NCBI GenBank assembly: GCA_001777665.1
Contig: MFEQ01000006.1
Span: 76,956 to 140,955 of the forward strand
Source: Candidatus Doudnabacteria bacterium RIFCSPHIGHO2_02_FULL_42_25
Lineage (GTDB): Bacteria > Patescibacteria > Doudnabacteria > UBA920 > O2-02-FULL-48-8
Length of the DNA stretch: 64,000 bases
Direction of reading: 5' to 3'
The position numbers and the translations under genes are program-made. Positions 8,037-15,882 of the stretch are shown in pieces. The notes beneath the pieces are model-generated. The model saw nothing but the letters and a program-made list of their open reading frames with translations, was not told the origin of the DNA and ran no database searches. How positions within the stretch are numbered: position 1 is the first letter of the stretch; each line of letters starts with the position of its first letter.

Positions 8037-8804
8037 TCAAGTCTTAAGCATTAAATTAGTCAAAAGCAACTTCGAATTGACGTTCTGGTCCAAAAATTTT
8101 CGAGCCAACATTACTTGGCTAACTTTTTTCGCCAAAGCTTTAGAGGCTTGGGTCTGCAAATTCTGTTGTAATTGATTTAGCCATAAATCAAAAATCTTTT
8201 TTATTTCCTCTGTTTCAAAACCAGCCATATCATAAGCAGAAATCAACCGATCCACTTTTGAATTACTCATAAAAATTTTATAGAGACGATCTGCTTCGAG
8301 AGTTTCATCAGTAACTTCGGGTATTCTTTCAATCGGGCCAAATGTAATTTTCTGACAACGAGACAAAATAGTCTTTGGCAACTTATTCGGATTGCTTGTG
8401 ATCAAGAATAAAAAAGTATAACTTTTGGGTTCTTCGAGAACTTTCAAAAGCGCGTTCGCCGCTTCAGTGGTCATCTGGTCAGCATGATCGATCAGTGCCA
8501 CTTTGTGTTTGGCTTGGTAAGGCTTCAGTGACAATTTGTACGCCAACTCTCGAATTTGTTCAATTTTTATTCCTTCAGCGCCATTTATCTCTAATAGATC
8601 TGGATGGAAATAGTCGGGCGAAAGTTTGGGTAGATCGCTGAATGAAGATGCCTCGATTAACTCCAGGGCTAATTTTTTCGCGACAGTTTTTTTCCCTACA
8701 CCTTCAGGTCCAGCAAACACATAAGCATGAGCTAGTTTGCCATTCCGTAGAGCTTTTTCCAGTAATTCTAATTGTCTTTTGTGTCCTGAAATTGATTCAA
8801 ACAT
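8037..8804 (-). CDS. holB: DNA polymerase III delta-prime subunit
   Basis: AAA+ clamp-loader subunit of the replisome. The 255-residue protein has the delta-prime start FESISGHKRQLELLEKAL, a Walker A GPEGVGKKT near residue 33, the sensor region KVALIDHADQMTTEAANALLK near 100, and the SRC motif (LSRCQKITF) near 146, which supplies the arginine finger in the clamp loader. It is shorter than the E. coli subunit, mainly in the C-terminal collar domain. It heads the minus-strand run that continues to frr and rseP. The plus strand begins a divergent orphan-gene promoter 28 bases upstream. Confidence 0.92.
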   Translation of the reverse strand: MFESISGHKRQLELLEKALRNGKLAHAYVFAGPEGVGKKTVAKKLALELIEASSFSDLPKLSPDYFHPDLLEINGAEGIKIEQIRELAYKLSLKPYQAKHKVALIDHADQMTTEAANALLKVLEEPKSYTFLFLITSNPNKLPKTILSRCQKITFGPIERIPEVTDETLEADRLYKIFMSNSKVDRLISAYDMAGFETEEIKKIFDLWLNQLQQNLQTQASKALAKKVSQVMLARKFLDQNVNSKLLLTNLMLKT

Positions 8805-8832
8805 GGATTAATTATACCATTTCACCCCAGTA

Positions 8833-8862
8833 TTGACAAAAACACCCAAAAAACAGTATACT
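8833..8862 (+). promoter_or_regulatory. Promoter of the coiled-coil orphan gene
   Basis: TTGACA at 8833-8838 and TATACT at 8857-8862 with an 18-base spacer, in the shared TATTGACAAAA context. Confidence 0.72.
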
Positions 8863-8897
8863 TATACGTTGCACATTTCGTGCACAAGGAGGATAAG

Positions 8898-8918
8898 ATG
8901 CAACCTTTACGTAGTTAG
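8898..8918 (+). CDS. Leader ORF MQPLRS
   Basis: A six-codon ORF (ATG...TAG) preceded by a perfect AAGGAGG seven bases away. It lies between the promoter and two mutually exclusive hairpins in front of the gene at 9004. Its length, strong ribosome site and position suggest a regulatory leader peptide rather than a functional protein. Confidence 0.5.
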   Translation: MQPLRS

Positions 8919-8932
8919 ATTTTGAACTCACT

Positions 8933-9000
8933 GCAGAAGAGTGCTTATAACTTCAGATAATCCTGTCTGATCCACTCTTCTGCTAACAGCAGAGGAGAGG
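8933..9000 (+). promoter_or_regulatory. Bistable leader hairpins over the Shine-Dalgarno
   Basis: GCAGAAGAGTG (8933-8943) pairs perfectly with CACTCTTCTGC (8973-8983). The same right arm, CTCTTCTGCT (8975-8984), can instead pair with AGCAGAGGAG (8988-8997) across a three-base loop, burying the Shine-Dalgarno AGAGGAGAGG. The two folds exclude each other, as in translation attenuators. Confidence 0.6.
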
Positions 9001-9003
9001 GTC

Positions 9004-9618
9004 ATGATCAGGAACATCGCAGACGCGTCAGAACAGTACCACAACGCCGTCAACGCCTGCCGCGAGGTCTTCGCGGCGGCCGAGCGCGAATTCGTAGAGC
9101 CGAAGGGCGTGAAAGCCCACATCGAGGAAGCGCGGCGGCTCTACGCGGAACTGGGTGACGAGGCGTCAGCCGTGAAAGAGGTGGACAATGCAAGGCAGTG
9201 GCTGATCGGGATCGCCGGGAAGTTCTTGCGCGGTGCGGTCGAGTTCTTCGGCGACCGCATCTACGAGCTCTCCTACATGTCGCTCGACCGCGACATCGTC
9301 GAGAACATGCAGGCTAGGTTGCGCGAGTACGAGGAAGCAGTGCGCGTCGGCGAAGCCAGCAGCTTCGAGGTACGACTCACCGCATACAAAAAACTCGCGA
9401 CCGTGGTCAACGGCGCGCGCACGGAGCAGCAGCGGCGCATCGAGCACCGCGAGAAGCTGGCGCAGGAACGCGCTGAACGGGAGCAACACGAACGTCGGCG
9501 GCGTCGGGAGGAAGAAGCCGAGGCCGATCGCGTTCGAGCGAAGCAGCAACAGGAGGCTGCTGAGGCTGCGGCGCGCGAGGAACGCGCGAAGCAGTTCGAC
9601 GAGCTCTTCGGAGCTTAG
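9004..9618 (+). CDS. GC-rich orphan protein with long C-terminal coiled coil
   Basis: 204 residues with no family recognised. Residues 1-135 look helical and soluble, with aromatic patches (YELSYMSLDRD). Residues 138-200 are a highly charged Arg/Glu/Gln/Ala coiled coil (EQHERRRRREEEAEADRVRA), and the protein ends FDELFGA. GC content is far above that of the neighbouring holB gene. The Shine-Dalgarno AGGAGAGG lies four bases before the ATG and is controlled by the leader structures upstream. No signal peptide or membrane segment is seen. The long frames on the opposite strand here are composition artefacts. Confidence 0.78.
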   Translation: MIRNIADASEQYHNAVNACREVFAAAEREFVEPKGVKAHIEEARRLYAELGDEASAVKEVDNARQWLIGIAGKFLRGAVEFFGDRIYELSYMSLDRDIVENMQARLREYEEAVRVGEASSFEVRLTAYKKLATVVNGARTEQQRRIEHREKLAQERAEREQHERRRRREEEAEADRVRAKQQQEAAEAAAREERAKQFDELFGA

Positions 9619-9628
9619 GGGGTCCCTA

Positions 9629-9660
9629 GGGGTGTGGCACACAGGTGCCCGCCCCTTTTT
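9629..9660 (+). terminator. Terminator of the coiled-coil orphan gene
   Basis: GGGG...GGCAC ACAG GTGCC...CCCC followed by TTTTT, 11 bases after the stop codon. Confidence 0.75.
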
Positions 9661-9676
9661 CATTTCCAGGTTAGGG

Positions 9677-9705
9677 TTGACAGTGGCCTCAAAATCTTAT
9701 ATACT
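9677..9705 (+). promoter_or_regulatory. Promoter of the 120-aa orphan gene
   Basis: TTGACA at 9677-9682 and TATACT at 9700-9705 with a 17-base spacer, 17 bases after the previous terminator. The leader of about 165 bases holds three hairpins: GTTTCG-TTAGC/GCTAA-CGAAAC (about 9729-9758), GCGGC/GCCGC (about 9828-9842), and GTCCGC/GCGGAC directly before the AGGAGG. Confidence 0.72.
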
Positions 9706-9878
9706 GTTAAGCTTTAAACGGAGAAAGTTTCGTTAGCCCTGTCTGCTAAGCGAAACGGGAAAAGCAACTCAAAAAGAGCGAACGCAAGATCATATCAAAC
9801 AAGTAACTCTAATTGAATGCAGCTTCGCGGCAACTTCGCCGCAAGTTTACCCGTCCGCTCGCGGACAGGAGGTCAACC

Positions 9879-10241
9879 ATGCCTGACCCACAGGACATGG
9901 ACCCCACGGTCGCTCAGTTCGCTGAGGACCTGAAGTACACCCAGTGCCACGCTGAGGTTCACTACCTCAGTGTGGATGGGACGCCCCGGATGCTACGGTT
10001 CCACCCGTGGACATCCGTACTTGTCGAAGTCTCTGAGGACTGCCTAAAGGTGGTCGAGAGATTCGATAAGCGCCCCGGGGAAACCTGGAGCGAGAAGACG
10101 ACGGTGATCGAGCTGAATAAGCTCTTGATCGCCAAACTCTTCGACTGCGAGGGATGTGAACGATGCGACGACAAAGGGTCGGGCGCATTGTGGACATTCT
10201 TGCAGGGGCAACGTTCTAGGAGTACTTGGGGGTACTGTTAG
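9879..10241 (+). CDS. GC-rich orphan protein, 120 aa
   Basis: The start is the ATG at 9879, eight bases after AGGAGG. A longer frame from 9813 runs through the leader hairpins and lacks a ribosome site. The protein begins MPDPQDMDPTVAQFAEDL and no family is recognised. The middle looks like beta strands (EVHYLSVDGTPRMLRFHPW), and a cysteine cluster CEGCERC near residue 94 could bind metal. Composition is GC-rich. It is the second of two cassettes in tandem, each with its own promoter and terminator. Confidence 0.72.
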   Translation: MPDPQDMDPTVAQFAEDLKYTQCHAEVHYLSVDGTPRMLRFHPWTSVLVEVSEDCLKVVERFDKRPGETWSEKTTVIELNKLLIAKLFDCEGCERCDDKGSGALWTFLQGQRSRSTWGYC

Positions 10242-10248
10242 AATAAAC

Positions 10249-10284
10249 ACCCGGGCGACACGCAGTGTCCCCGGGTTTTTCTTT
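10249..10284 (+). terminator. Terminator of the 120-aa orphan gene
   Basis: CCCGGG-C-GACAC gca GTGTC-C-CCGGG followed by TTTTTC, starting eight bases after the stop. Confidence 0.8.
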
Positions 10285-10314
10285 TCCCCAATTCCTTACA
10301 CATACCAACCTTTT

Positions 10315-10344
10315 TACCTAGTTGGCCATATGGGCATTTAGGTA
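10315..10344. repeat. Downstream copy of the palindrome framing the second PaaX/Cas2-like gene
   Basis: TACCTAGTTGGCCATATGGG...TAGGTA, an imperfect palindrome. It matches the perfect palindrome at 10907-10934 at 24 of 28 positions and ends three bases before the stop codon of the gene it frames. Confidence 0.75.
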
Positions 10345-10347
10345 AAG

Positions 10348-10893
10348 TCAGCCAAGTTTAAATCTTTTTATTAAATCGGCTTTTATATCTATTTCTTCAG
10401 CAGTTATTAATCGTACAAAAGGCCTTATCTCATAGATCTCTTTTAAAAAATCAACTTCATCCTCACAAGGATAAGGACATGCCCAAAGACTTTTCTGGAC
10501 GAGCTCAAAACCAATCTCCCCCAACTTCCTAGTAAACTCTTTTCGGTTATTATTAAATTCGACTGGTATATCGTACGTTACTAATCGCCATTTTCTATCC
10601 CATTTTTTCTGTGGTTTAATTTTCATATCGTCAATTTTAAATTTCAACCATTTCTCCTTCCCTTTTTTCGTTAATTTAATAACGGTTTTATCTCCTTCCT
10701 GACCTATACTGACCATCCTTGAATTTTCTAAACCCTTAAAAGATCGATCTATTTGAGTCTTGCTATATTTCTTATATAAATCATACTGACGAAAAATTTC
10801 TGCCATACCTGGTGCCACTATGACCACTGCTAAAATCCCGACCTTGGACAGGACGTATAAAATATCTTTAGCAATTTCCGAGCGTTTAGCCAT
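10348..10893 (-). CDS. PaaX-type winged helix with Cas2-like C-terminal domain (second copy)
   Basis: 181 residues from the ATG at 10893; a TTG six bases upstream is the alternative. The N-terminal half is a winged-helix-like region (about 1-85) with IDRSFKGLENSRMVSIGQEG as the recognition-helix/wing segment. The C-terminal half begins KWRLVTYDIPVEFNNNRKEF and follows the Cas2/PaaX-C ferredoxin pattern (Asp after the first strand, later FELVQKSLWACPYP). It is distantly related to the protein at 4319 and, like it, is framed by copies of its own palindrome. The upstream copy overlaps the presumed -35 region, as expected for an autoregulator. Confidence 0.75.
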   Translation of the reverse strand: MAKRSEIAKDILYVLSKVGILAVVIVAPGMAEIFRQYDLYKKYSKTQIDRSFKGLENSRMVSIGQEGDKTVIKLTKKGKEKWLKFKIDDMKIKPQKKWDRKWRLVTYDIPVEFNNNRKEFTRKLGEIGFELVQKSLWACPYPCEDEVDFLKEIYEIRPFVRLITAEEIDIKADLIKRFKLG

Positions 10894-10906
10894 ACACAAA
10901 TTCTAT

Positions 10907-10934
10907 ACCTAGTTGCCCATATGGGCAACTAGGT
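10907..10934. promoter_or_regulatory. 28-bp perfect palindrome, operator-like
   Basis: ACCTAGTTGCCC ATAT GGGCAACTAGGT reads the same on both strands. On the minus strand it precedes a TATAGA box that lies a few bases before the ATG at 10893, so a bound protein would block this promoter. Confidence 0.75.
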
Positions 10935-10982
10935 TACGGGTGTACCCAGTTGTTCACTTATTAAAAAGACTTGTTCTTAAAC

Positions 10983-11054
10983 AAAAAACAGTGGATTTTT
11001 TTAATCGATCCTGCAACTACTTTGCGAAGTGTCGATTACAATCCACTGTTTTTT
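10983..11054. other. Two-tier hairpin, possible terminator or small RNA
   Basis: Outer arms AAAAAACAGTGGATT and AATCCACTGTTTTTT (15 bp, perfect) and inner arms TAATCGA/TCGATTA. The T-run on either strand makes it usable as a bidirectional terminator. Confidence 0.55.
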
Positions 11055-11319
11055 ATCTCTTGAGATTTTCTAAACGTTTAATAGGCTTAACCTCAAGTAG
11101 TCTACAAAGAGTAAATATTCGCGTCAATCCGCCAGCTGGCGGATCAAAAAAACAGTGTAACTAAAAGGGTTTTCTTTCGATGTGTGCAGAACTTGTGTGT
11201 AACACGTGAGTAATCTGTGATGAAGCAAACTCCGACGCTCCGGTCCGGAGTTGCTACCGCAACAAAAAAACCACCGTTAGGAGGTTTTTTTGATAAAGAC
11301 CGGTGTGCTGCGATGAAAC
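11055..11319. other. Non-coding stretch with palindrome and terminator-like hairpin
   Basis: No convincing gene. ATCCGCCAGCTGGCGGAT (11127-11144) is a perfect palindrome also present at 30666-30681. AAAAAAACC-ACC/GGA-GGTTTTTTT (11264-11291) is a symmetric terminator-like hairpin with loop GTTA. Similar GTGTGTAACACGTGAGTA and TGTGTATTACGTGTGTATA motifs lie at about 11199 and 11590, on either side of the ORF at 11320. Confidence 0.5.
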
Positions 11320-11544
11320 TTGGATTGCACTTACGAACTCCCCAAGCCTAGGAACTGGTCCAAGAGGTTGCCCTTACTTGTTCTACACCCGAATCGTTTC
11401 TTACTCGAGCGTACCAATTCTTCGATCACATCTCCTGATCCATCGAACAGCCTTTTAGAGCCGCCCGGCTCCGTAAAGATTACTCTTTCCGAAGACCATG
11501 GTAACGGCATTATAGAAATTGAAATTAACGGGGTCAAGCTCTAA
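11320..11544 (+). CDS. Possible small protein, 74 aa
   Basis: TTG-started frame whose C-terminal part, KITLSEDHGNGIIEIEINGV, looks like genuine beta-rich protein. No Shine-Dalgarno or convincing promoter is visible, and the N-terminal half is low in predicted structure. The opposite strand also has an open frame of similar length. It may be the remnant of a longer gene. No family is recognised and the reading is uncertain. Confidence 0.3.
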   Translation: MDCTYELPKPRNWSKRLPLLVLHPNRFLLERTNSSITSPDPSNSLLEPPGSVKITLSEDHGNGIIEIEINGVKL

Positions 11545-11627
11545 AAAAAATCCTATAAACTTACGATTTTACTGGGTTTTTTAACGCACTGTGTATTACG
11601 TGTGTATATCCTGTAAATTATTTGTGA

Positions 11628-12635
11628 CTATCTCGAAGCCAAAATACTTTTCTTATAACTTTCCAAATTATCCAAGGCGATTCCAGTGCCTTTGACCACA
11701 CACAATATCGCATCATCTGCGACATATGCAGGTACTCCAGTGGTTTGGCCAATTAATTTATCGAGATTGCGAAGCAACGCGCCGCCGCCAGTTAGCACCA
11801 TGCCCTTATCGATAATATCAGCGGCTAGTTCGGGAGGTGTTTCTTGGAGCACTGATCGAATGGCTTTAATTATTTCTCGCAATTCTTCCTGAATTGCTTC
11901 GACCACTTCATTTGTGCTGATTTGAATAGTTTTCGGTAAACCCTGAACCATGTCGCGACCTCGAATTTCAATTTTCGTTTCTTTATCAACAGGAATCGCT
12001 GAACCGATTTTGATTTTAATTTCTTCGGCCGTACGATCCCCAACAGCTAACCCATATTTGCGTTTGATAAAATCTGCAATGGCTTGATCTAATCTATTCC
12101 CCGCTACCCGAACTGAAGTTTGGGTCACAATTCCTCCCAGCGAAAGCACGGCTACATCCGTGGTTCCACCGCCAATGTCTATAATCATGTTGCCGGATGG
12201 AGCAGAGATATCAATTCCAGCTCCAATAGCTGCGGCTACTGTCTCTTTGATAACAAAGGCCGCTTTTGCCCCGGCTGCTTGCGCCGCGTCAATCACCGCA
12301 CGCCGTTCAGTCGAAGTAATTCCTCCTGGTACAGAAATCATAACTTCTGGCCGGAAAAATCTGACATTACCAGTAGTTTTATTAATAAAATATCGCAGCA
12401 TGGCTTCCGTCACCCGATAATCAGCAATGACTCCGTCTTTCATCGGTCGGTGGGCTACGATCGTATCTGGCGTGCGACCCAGCATTTCTTTGGCTTCCTG
12501 CCCTACTGCCATGATTCTATTATCCACGACCGAAATAGCCACAACTGTGGGTTCGTTTATGACTATCCCTTTTTTCGGAACAAATACCAAAGTATTGGCA
12601 GTTCCTAAATCAATCCCTATTCTTTGTAAAAACAT
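11628..12635 (-). CDS. mreB: Rod shape-determining protein MreB (paralog 2)
   Basis: 335 residues. Actin-fold motifs are intact: RIGIDLGTANTLVFVPKKG at the N-terminus, DIGGGTTDVAVLSLGGI near 153, and GGGALLRNLDKLIG near 280. It is related to the protein at 663-1721 but clearly diverged. Its start codon overlaps the murA stop, giving the order murB-murA-mreB and tying this actin to peptidoglycan precursor synthesis, whereas the first copy is tied to mreC. An Mbl-like role is possible but cannot be read from the sequence. Confidence 0.94.
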   Translation of the reverse strand: MFLQRIGIDLGTANTLVFVPKKGIVINEPTVVAISVVDNRIMAVGQEAKEMLGRTPDTIVAHRPMKDGVIADYRVTEAMLRYFINKTTGNVRFFRPEVMISVPGGITSTERRAVIDAAQAAGAKAAFVIKETVAAAIGAGIDISAPSGNMIIDIGGGTTDVAVLSLGGIVTQTSVRVAGNRLDQAIADFIKRKYGLAVGDRTAEEIKIKIGSAIPVDKETKIEIRGRDMVQGLPKTIQISTNEVVEAIQEELREIIKAIRSVLQETPPELAADIIDKGMVLTGGGALLRNLDKLIGQTTGVPAYVADDAILCVVKGTGIALDNLESYKKSILASR

Positions 12636-13885
12636 TATGCGCGTCTTATCTCCGCTCCAAGTTTACTTAACCTCTCTTCCAAATTCTCATACCCTCGATC
12701 GATATGCTCGACTCCTTCGATTTCTGATTGGCCTTGAGCCACTAGGGCCGCTATAACAAGTGTTATACCCATACGGATGTCAGAGCTAGTCATCTTATCA
12801 CCCTTCAGGGGTGTAGGGCCAGTAAAAATCACATTGTGAGAATCTACCGCTTCCACTGATGCTCCCATCTTCATCAATTCCGTGGCATAACCCAATCTGT
12901 TCTCGTACATCCATTCATTCATAGTGCTTTTCCCAACAGCTTGAGTGGCCAGAATCGCCATGGCCGGTATGTCATCTGATGCGAGTTTGGGATAAAGTCC
13001 GCCCTGAATTTTTATCGCCTGATAATCCACGGTTGGGGCATTTACTTCAATAAAATCTTTTCCAACTTCGAAATTCACCGCCATATTTTTTAGCTTCAGT
13101 AAAAAATCATCTAGATATTCTGGATTAATCCCGGTAACGGTAACAGTACTCTTAGTCGCTGCGGCCAGAGTTATAAAACTGGCTGCTTCGTTTGAATCTG
13201 GAATCAAATCAATTTCAGCTCCATGAAGTTTAGGGACTCCAGTAATATTAATTGTGGTCGTGCCGATACCTGTGATTTTTGCTCCCATCTTATTCAAAAA
13301 TTCACACAACTGCTGGACATGCGGTTCCATAGCCGCGAGTTTGATCACAGTTTGGCCTTCGGCCATTGCCCCAGCTAATATGGCATTCTCGGTCGCGGTA
13401 ACTGACGATTCTTCTAATATAATTTTATTTCCGACTAATTTCTCTGCAGAAATTTCGATAACTCCATTGGCTTGGGTAATAGCTCCCAAAGCTTCAAATG
13501 CCTGCAAATGTGAATCAATAGGCCGCTTCCCGATCGAATCCCCACCAGGGAAAGACATGGTGACTCTTTTCATCCGCGCTAGCAATGCCCCAAGTAAAAC
13601 AACACTGCCACGAAGTTTTGAAGTTAGTTCTGGGTTAAGGTCTGTTTTGTTAATATTGGCTGCAGTAATCAACACTTCGTGAGGGGAGACATTCATCTGG
13701 ACCCCCAAATCAGCCAATAAATGAACCATGACTTGTTTATCAACAATCTCTGGAACATTGGAAATCCTGCAGGGTTGTTCGGTTAGCAAACTCGCCGCAA
13801 AAATAGGAAACAAGGCGTTCTTGGATCCGGAGACTTTAATCTCACCTGATAATTTTTTACCCCCATTGATTATAAATTTAGCCAT
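12635..13885 (-). CDS. murA: UDP-N-acetylglucosamine 1-carboxyvinyltransferase with Asp in the active-site loop
   Basis: Adds enolpyruvate to UDP-GlcNAc, the first committed step of peptidoglycan synthesis, in the cytoplasm. The 416-residue protein has family length, the N-terminal SGSKNALFPIFAASLL and the C-terminal catalytic region ENRLGYATELMKMGA. The active-site loop reads FPGGDSIGKRPIDSHL. The residue that is Cys115 in E. coli (PGGC) is Asp here, the substitution known from naturally fosfomycin-tolerant MurA enzymes. It sits between murB and mreB and overlaps mreB by one base. Confidence 0.96.
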   Translation of the reverse strand: MAKFIINGGKKLSGEIKVSGSKNALFPIFAASLLTEQPCRISNVPEIVDKQVMVHLLADLGVQMNVSPHEVLITAANINKTDLNPELTSKLRGSVVLLGALLARMKRVTMSFPGGDSIGKRPIDSHLQAFEALGAITQANGVIEISAEKLVGNKIILEESSVTATENAILAGAMAEGQTVIKLAAMEPHVQQLCEFLNKMGAKITGIGTTTINITGVPKLHGAEIDLIPDSNEAASFITLAAATKSTVTVTGINPEYLDDFLLKLKNMAVNFEVGKDFIEVNAPTVDYQAIKIQGGLYPKLASDDIPAMAILATQAVGKSTMNEWMYENRLGYATELMKMGASVEAVDSHNVIFTGPTPLKGDKMTSSDIRMGITLVIAALVAQGQSEIEGVEHIDRGYENLEERLSKLGAEIRRA

Positions 13886-13889
13886 GAGC

Positions 13890-14906
13890 TTAGATATATA
13901 ATACTTCTTCTTCTAACTTAACGCCAAATTTCATCAGTACGGATTGCTTAATTTTGTCTGCCAAAGACTTAATTTCTTCGGCGCTCGCTCCTCCATAATT
14001 CATCAACCCCAGCGAGTGTTTGGGCGAAATACCGACATTCCCTTCTCTATAACCCTTACCAAATCCTGATTGCTCTATCAAATAAGCTGCGGATAATTTC
14101 ACACTATCGGGCATTTCCCAAAATTGGTTCGATGTGGAATCACCAAACATGGCTTTAATTTTTTCAAACTGCTCTTTACTGATAATCGGATTTTTGAAAA
14201 ATGATCCAGCTGTTTTATAGCTCTCAAATCCTGGCATAATCACATATCCTTTACTCGCACGAATTTCAATTACAGCACGCCTCACTTCAGCTAAAGTTGG
14301 CACTTGCCCTGCAAATCTTTTCTGGATTTCTGGGTAAATTGCAGTTGCAGCCGATCCTGGATGTAATTGCAATTCAAATTTAGTTATTATAAATTTGTTT
14401 GGGTGCCTTTTGAACCAACTATTACGATATTCAAACTCACATTCGGCAGCTGAAAATTCTTTAACATTTCCAGTTGCGACTTCAACCGCGTAGACGCTTG
14501 ATACTAAATCTCCAATCGTCTGACCATAAGCTCCTATATTTTGAACGATGGCCCCAGCAGCGCTCCCCGGCACTCCAGAGAGACACTCAATCCCAGCCAA
14601 GCCCTGTTGAACTGCACTAGCGACCACATCATCCCAGTTTTCTCCTGCCCCGACAGTTACCAATCCTGATTCATCTATAGTTAAACGTTTGAGCTGGTTG
14701 TGAATTACAACTCCATTAAAGCCTTGGTCGGAAACCAAAATATTGCTTCCACCGCCGATTATAAACACTGGCAACTTCTTGGCGCGAGCAAAATCCAAAG
14801 CCTCTTTCAGTTCTACTTCTGTCGTAACTTCAGCTAAATACAAAGCCGGCCCACCGATTTGGAAGGTTGTTAAATCAGCTAATAATTGGTTTTGCTTCAT
14901 GTTCAT
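13890..14906 (-). CDS. murB: UDP-N-acetylenolpyruvoylglucosamine reductase
   Basis: FAD-dependent enzyme that reduces the MurA product to UDP-MurNAc, using NADPH. The 338-residue protein has the FAD-binding segment PVFIIGGGSNILVSDQGF near 46 and the substrate segment GIECLSGVPGSAAGAIVQNI near 105. The catalytic serine region AGSFFKNPIISKEQF near 230 identifies a type I MurB. The first ATG (14906) and the ATG two codons later are both possible starts. It is followed four bases later by murA. Confidence 0.95.
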   Translation of the reverse strand: MNMKQNQLLADLTTFQIGGPALYLAEVTTEVELKEALDFARAKKLPVFIIGGGSNILVSDQGFNGVVIHNQLKRLTIDESGLVTVGAGENWDDVVASAVQQGLAGIECLSGVPGSAAGAIVQNIGAYGQTIGDLVSSVYAVEVATGNVKEFSAAECEFEYRNSWFKRHPNKFIITKFELQLHPGSAATAIYPEIQKRFAGQVPTLAEVRRAVIEIRASKGYVIMPGFESYKTAGSFFKNPIISKEQFEKIKAMFGDSTSNQFWEMPDSVKLSAAYLIEQSGFGKGYREGNVGISPKHSLGLMNYGGASAEEIKSLADKIKQSVLMKFGVKLEEEVLYI

Positions 14907-14939
14907 AGGGCCTGAATATTTTACCAGAAAGCCAGAATA

Positions 14940-14968
14940 TTGAAAATGCCTTACTTTTCAGGTAAAAT
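14940..14968 (+). promoter_or_regulatory. Promoter of the PEGA-domain gene
   Basis: TTGAAA at 14940-14945 and TAAAAT at 14963-14968 with a 17-base spacer. The first ATG (14971) would lie upstream of the predicted transcript start; the ATG at 14980 fits a nearly leaderless message. Confidence 0.65.
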
Positions 14969-14979
14969 ACATGTTAGTC

Positions 14980-15882
14980 ATGAGATTACGGAATCGATTT
15001 TTATTGGTTGGGAGCGGAGTGGTGGTATTTGTTCTAATTACCCCGATTTTGGTGTTGTATGCCCGCGGATTTAAGATTGATTGGGAAAATAAATCAATAG
15101 TTAAAACCGGGGCACTTGTCATCAAAACAGAACCGAATAAAGCGGACATCTACCTGAATAATGAAAAGATTGATCAAACAACTCCAGTTAATATCCGATT
15201 TTTACCACCTAAAGATTATGACATTCGGATCGAAAAAGACGGTTATCAGCCCTGGATGAAACGACTAAATGTCCGTTCCCAACTAGTCACTTGGGCAAAT
15301 AATGACAGAGAGTTCATAACTTTATTTTTAAAAAATCCAACGCTGCTCGATCATATTGACACCGATGAAGCAGAAAAACTATTTAAAGTCGAGGACGATC
15401 TGAATCCGGAAGAACTTCAAAAAATCCTCATCGACCTCAATATATCTGTGCCTAATTTTACCACTCAAAAAATTATTCGCACCGAGAATCAAATTTACTT
15501 AATTCTCGATGATACTTTATACTTTTTAAACGACAGCTTAGAAAAAATATATTCTCCAGTGAATTTTGCGAATTGGAACAATGAAACAAGACAACTTCTC
15601 TACTCCAATACTAATGAAATTTATTTATACCAAGCTGATGGGAACAACTCTGATCTCATTTTGCGCAGTATCACCCCGATCCAAATCCCGATTTTAAATC
15701 CTGAAACTGGATATTTATTCTACCAAAATGAGAATAAAATAAAAGCTGTCGAATTGGACAGCCGCGATCTTCGTAATAATTATACGATTCTAAATTCTTC
15801 CGATGATTATAGAATTTCAGAAGACGGCACCAAACTTTATACCAAAAACGAATTAGAAATCAAATCTTACCAAATCAGGTAA
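14980..15882 (+). CDS. Membrane-anchored PEGA-domain protein
   Basis: About 300 residues. A short basic N-terminus leads into one membrane segment (LLVGSGVVVFVLITPILVLY). A PEGA domain follows at about 40-105 (GALVIKTEPNKADIYLNNEK, then DIRIEKDGYQPWMKRL). The remainder (about 130-300) looks beta-rich and propeller-like, with repeated short strands (IYLILDDTLYFLNDSLEKIY). PEGA domains are found in surface proteins of bacteria and archaea; the function here is unknown. It is divergent from murB and ends eight bases inside the convergent rnhA gene. A tool may start it at 14971. Confidence 0.85.
   Translation: MRLRNRFLLVGSGVVVFVLITPILVLYARGFKIDWENKSIVKTGALVIKTEPNKADIYLNNEKIDQTTPVNIRFLPPKDYDIRIEKDGYQPWMKRLNVRSQLVTWANNDREFITLFLKNPTLLDHIDTDEAEKLFKVEDDLNPEELQKILIDLNISVPNFTTQKIIRTENQIYLILDDTLYFLNDSLEKIYSPVNFANWNNETRQLLYSNTNEIYLYQADGNNSDLILRSITPIQIPILNPETGYLFYQNENKIKAVELDSRDLRNNYTILNSSDDYRISEDGTKLYTKNELEIKSYQIR

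Noticed and set aside
9166..9663. Long minus-strand ORF opposite the coiled-coil gene
   Set aside because: It lies within a GC-rich gene that has its own promoter, ribosome site and terminator on the plus strand; the reverse frame has no ribosome site and low-complexity composition.
4319..10893. The two Cas2-like proteins as CRISPR-Cas components
   Set aside because: No cas1, no other cas gene and no repeat-spacer array is near either. The N-terminal winged helix fits PaaX-type proteins better.
11331..11537. Minus-strand ORF opposite the possible gene at 11320
   Set aside because: No ribosome site or family resemblance; the plus frame looks slightly more protein-like, although neither is secure.
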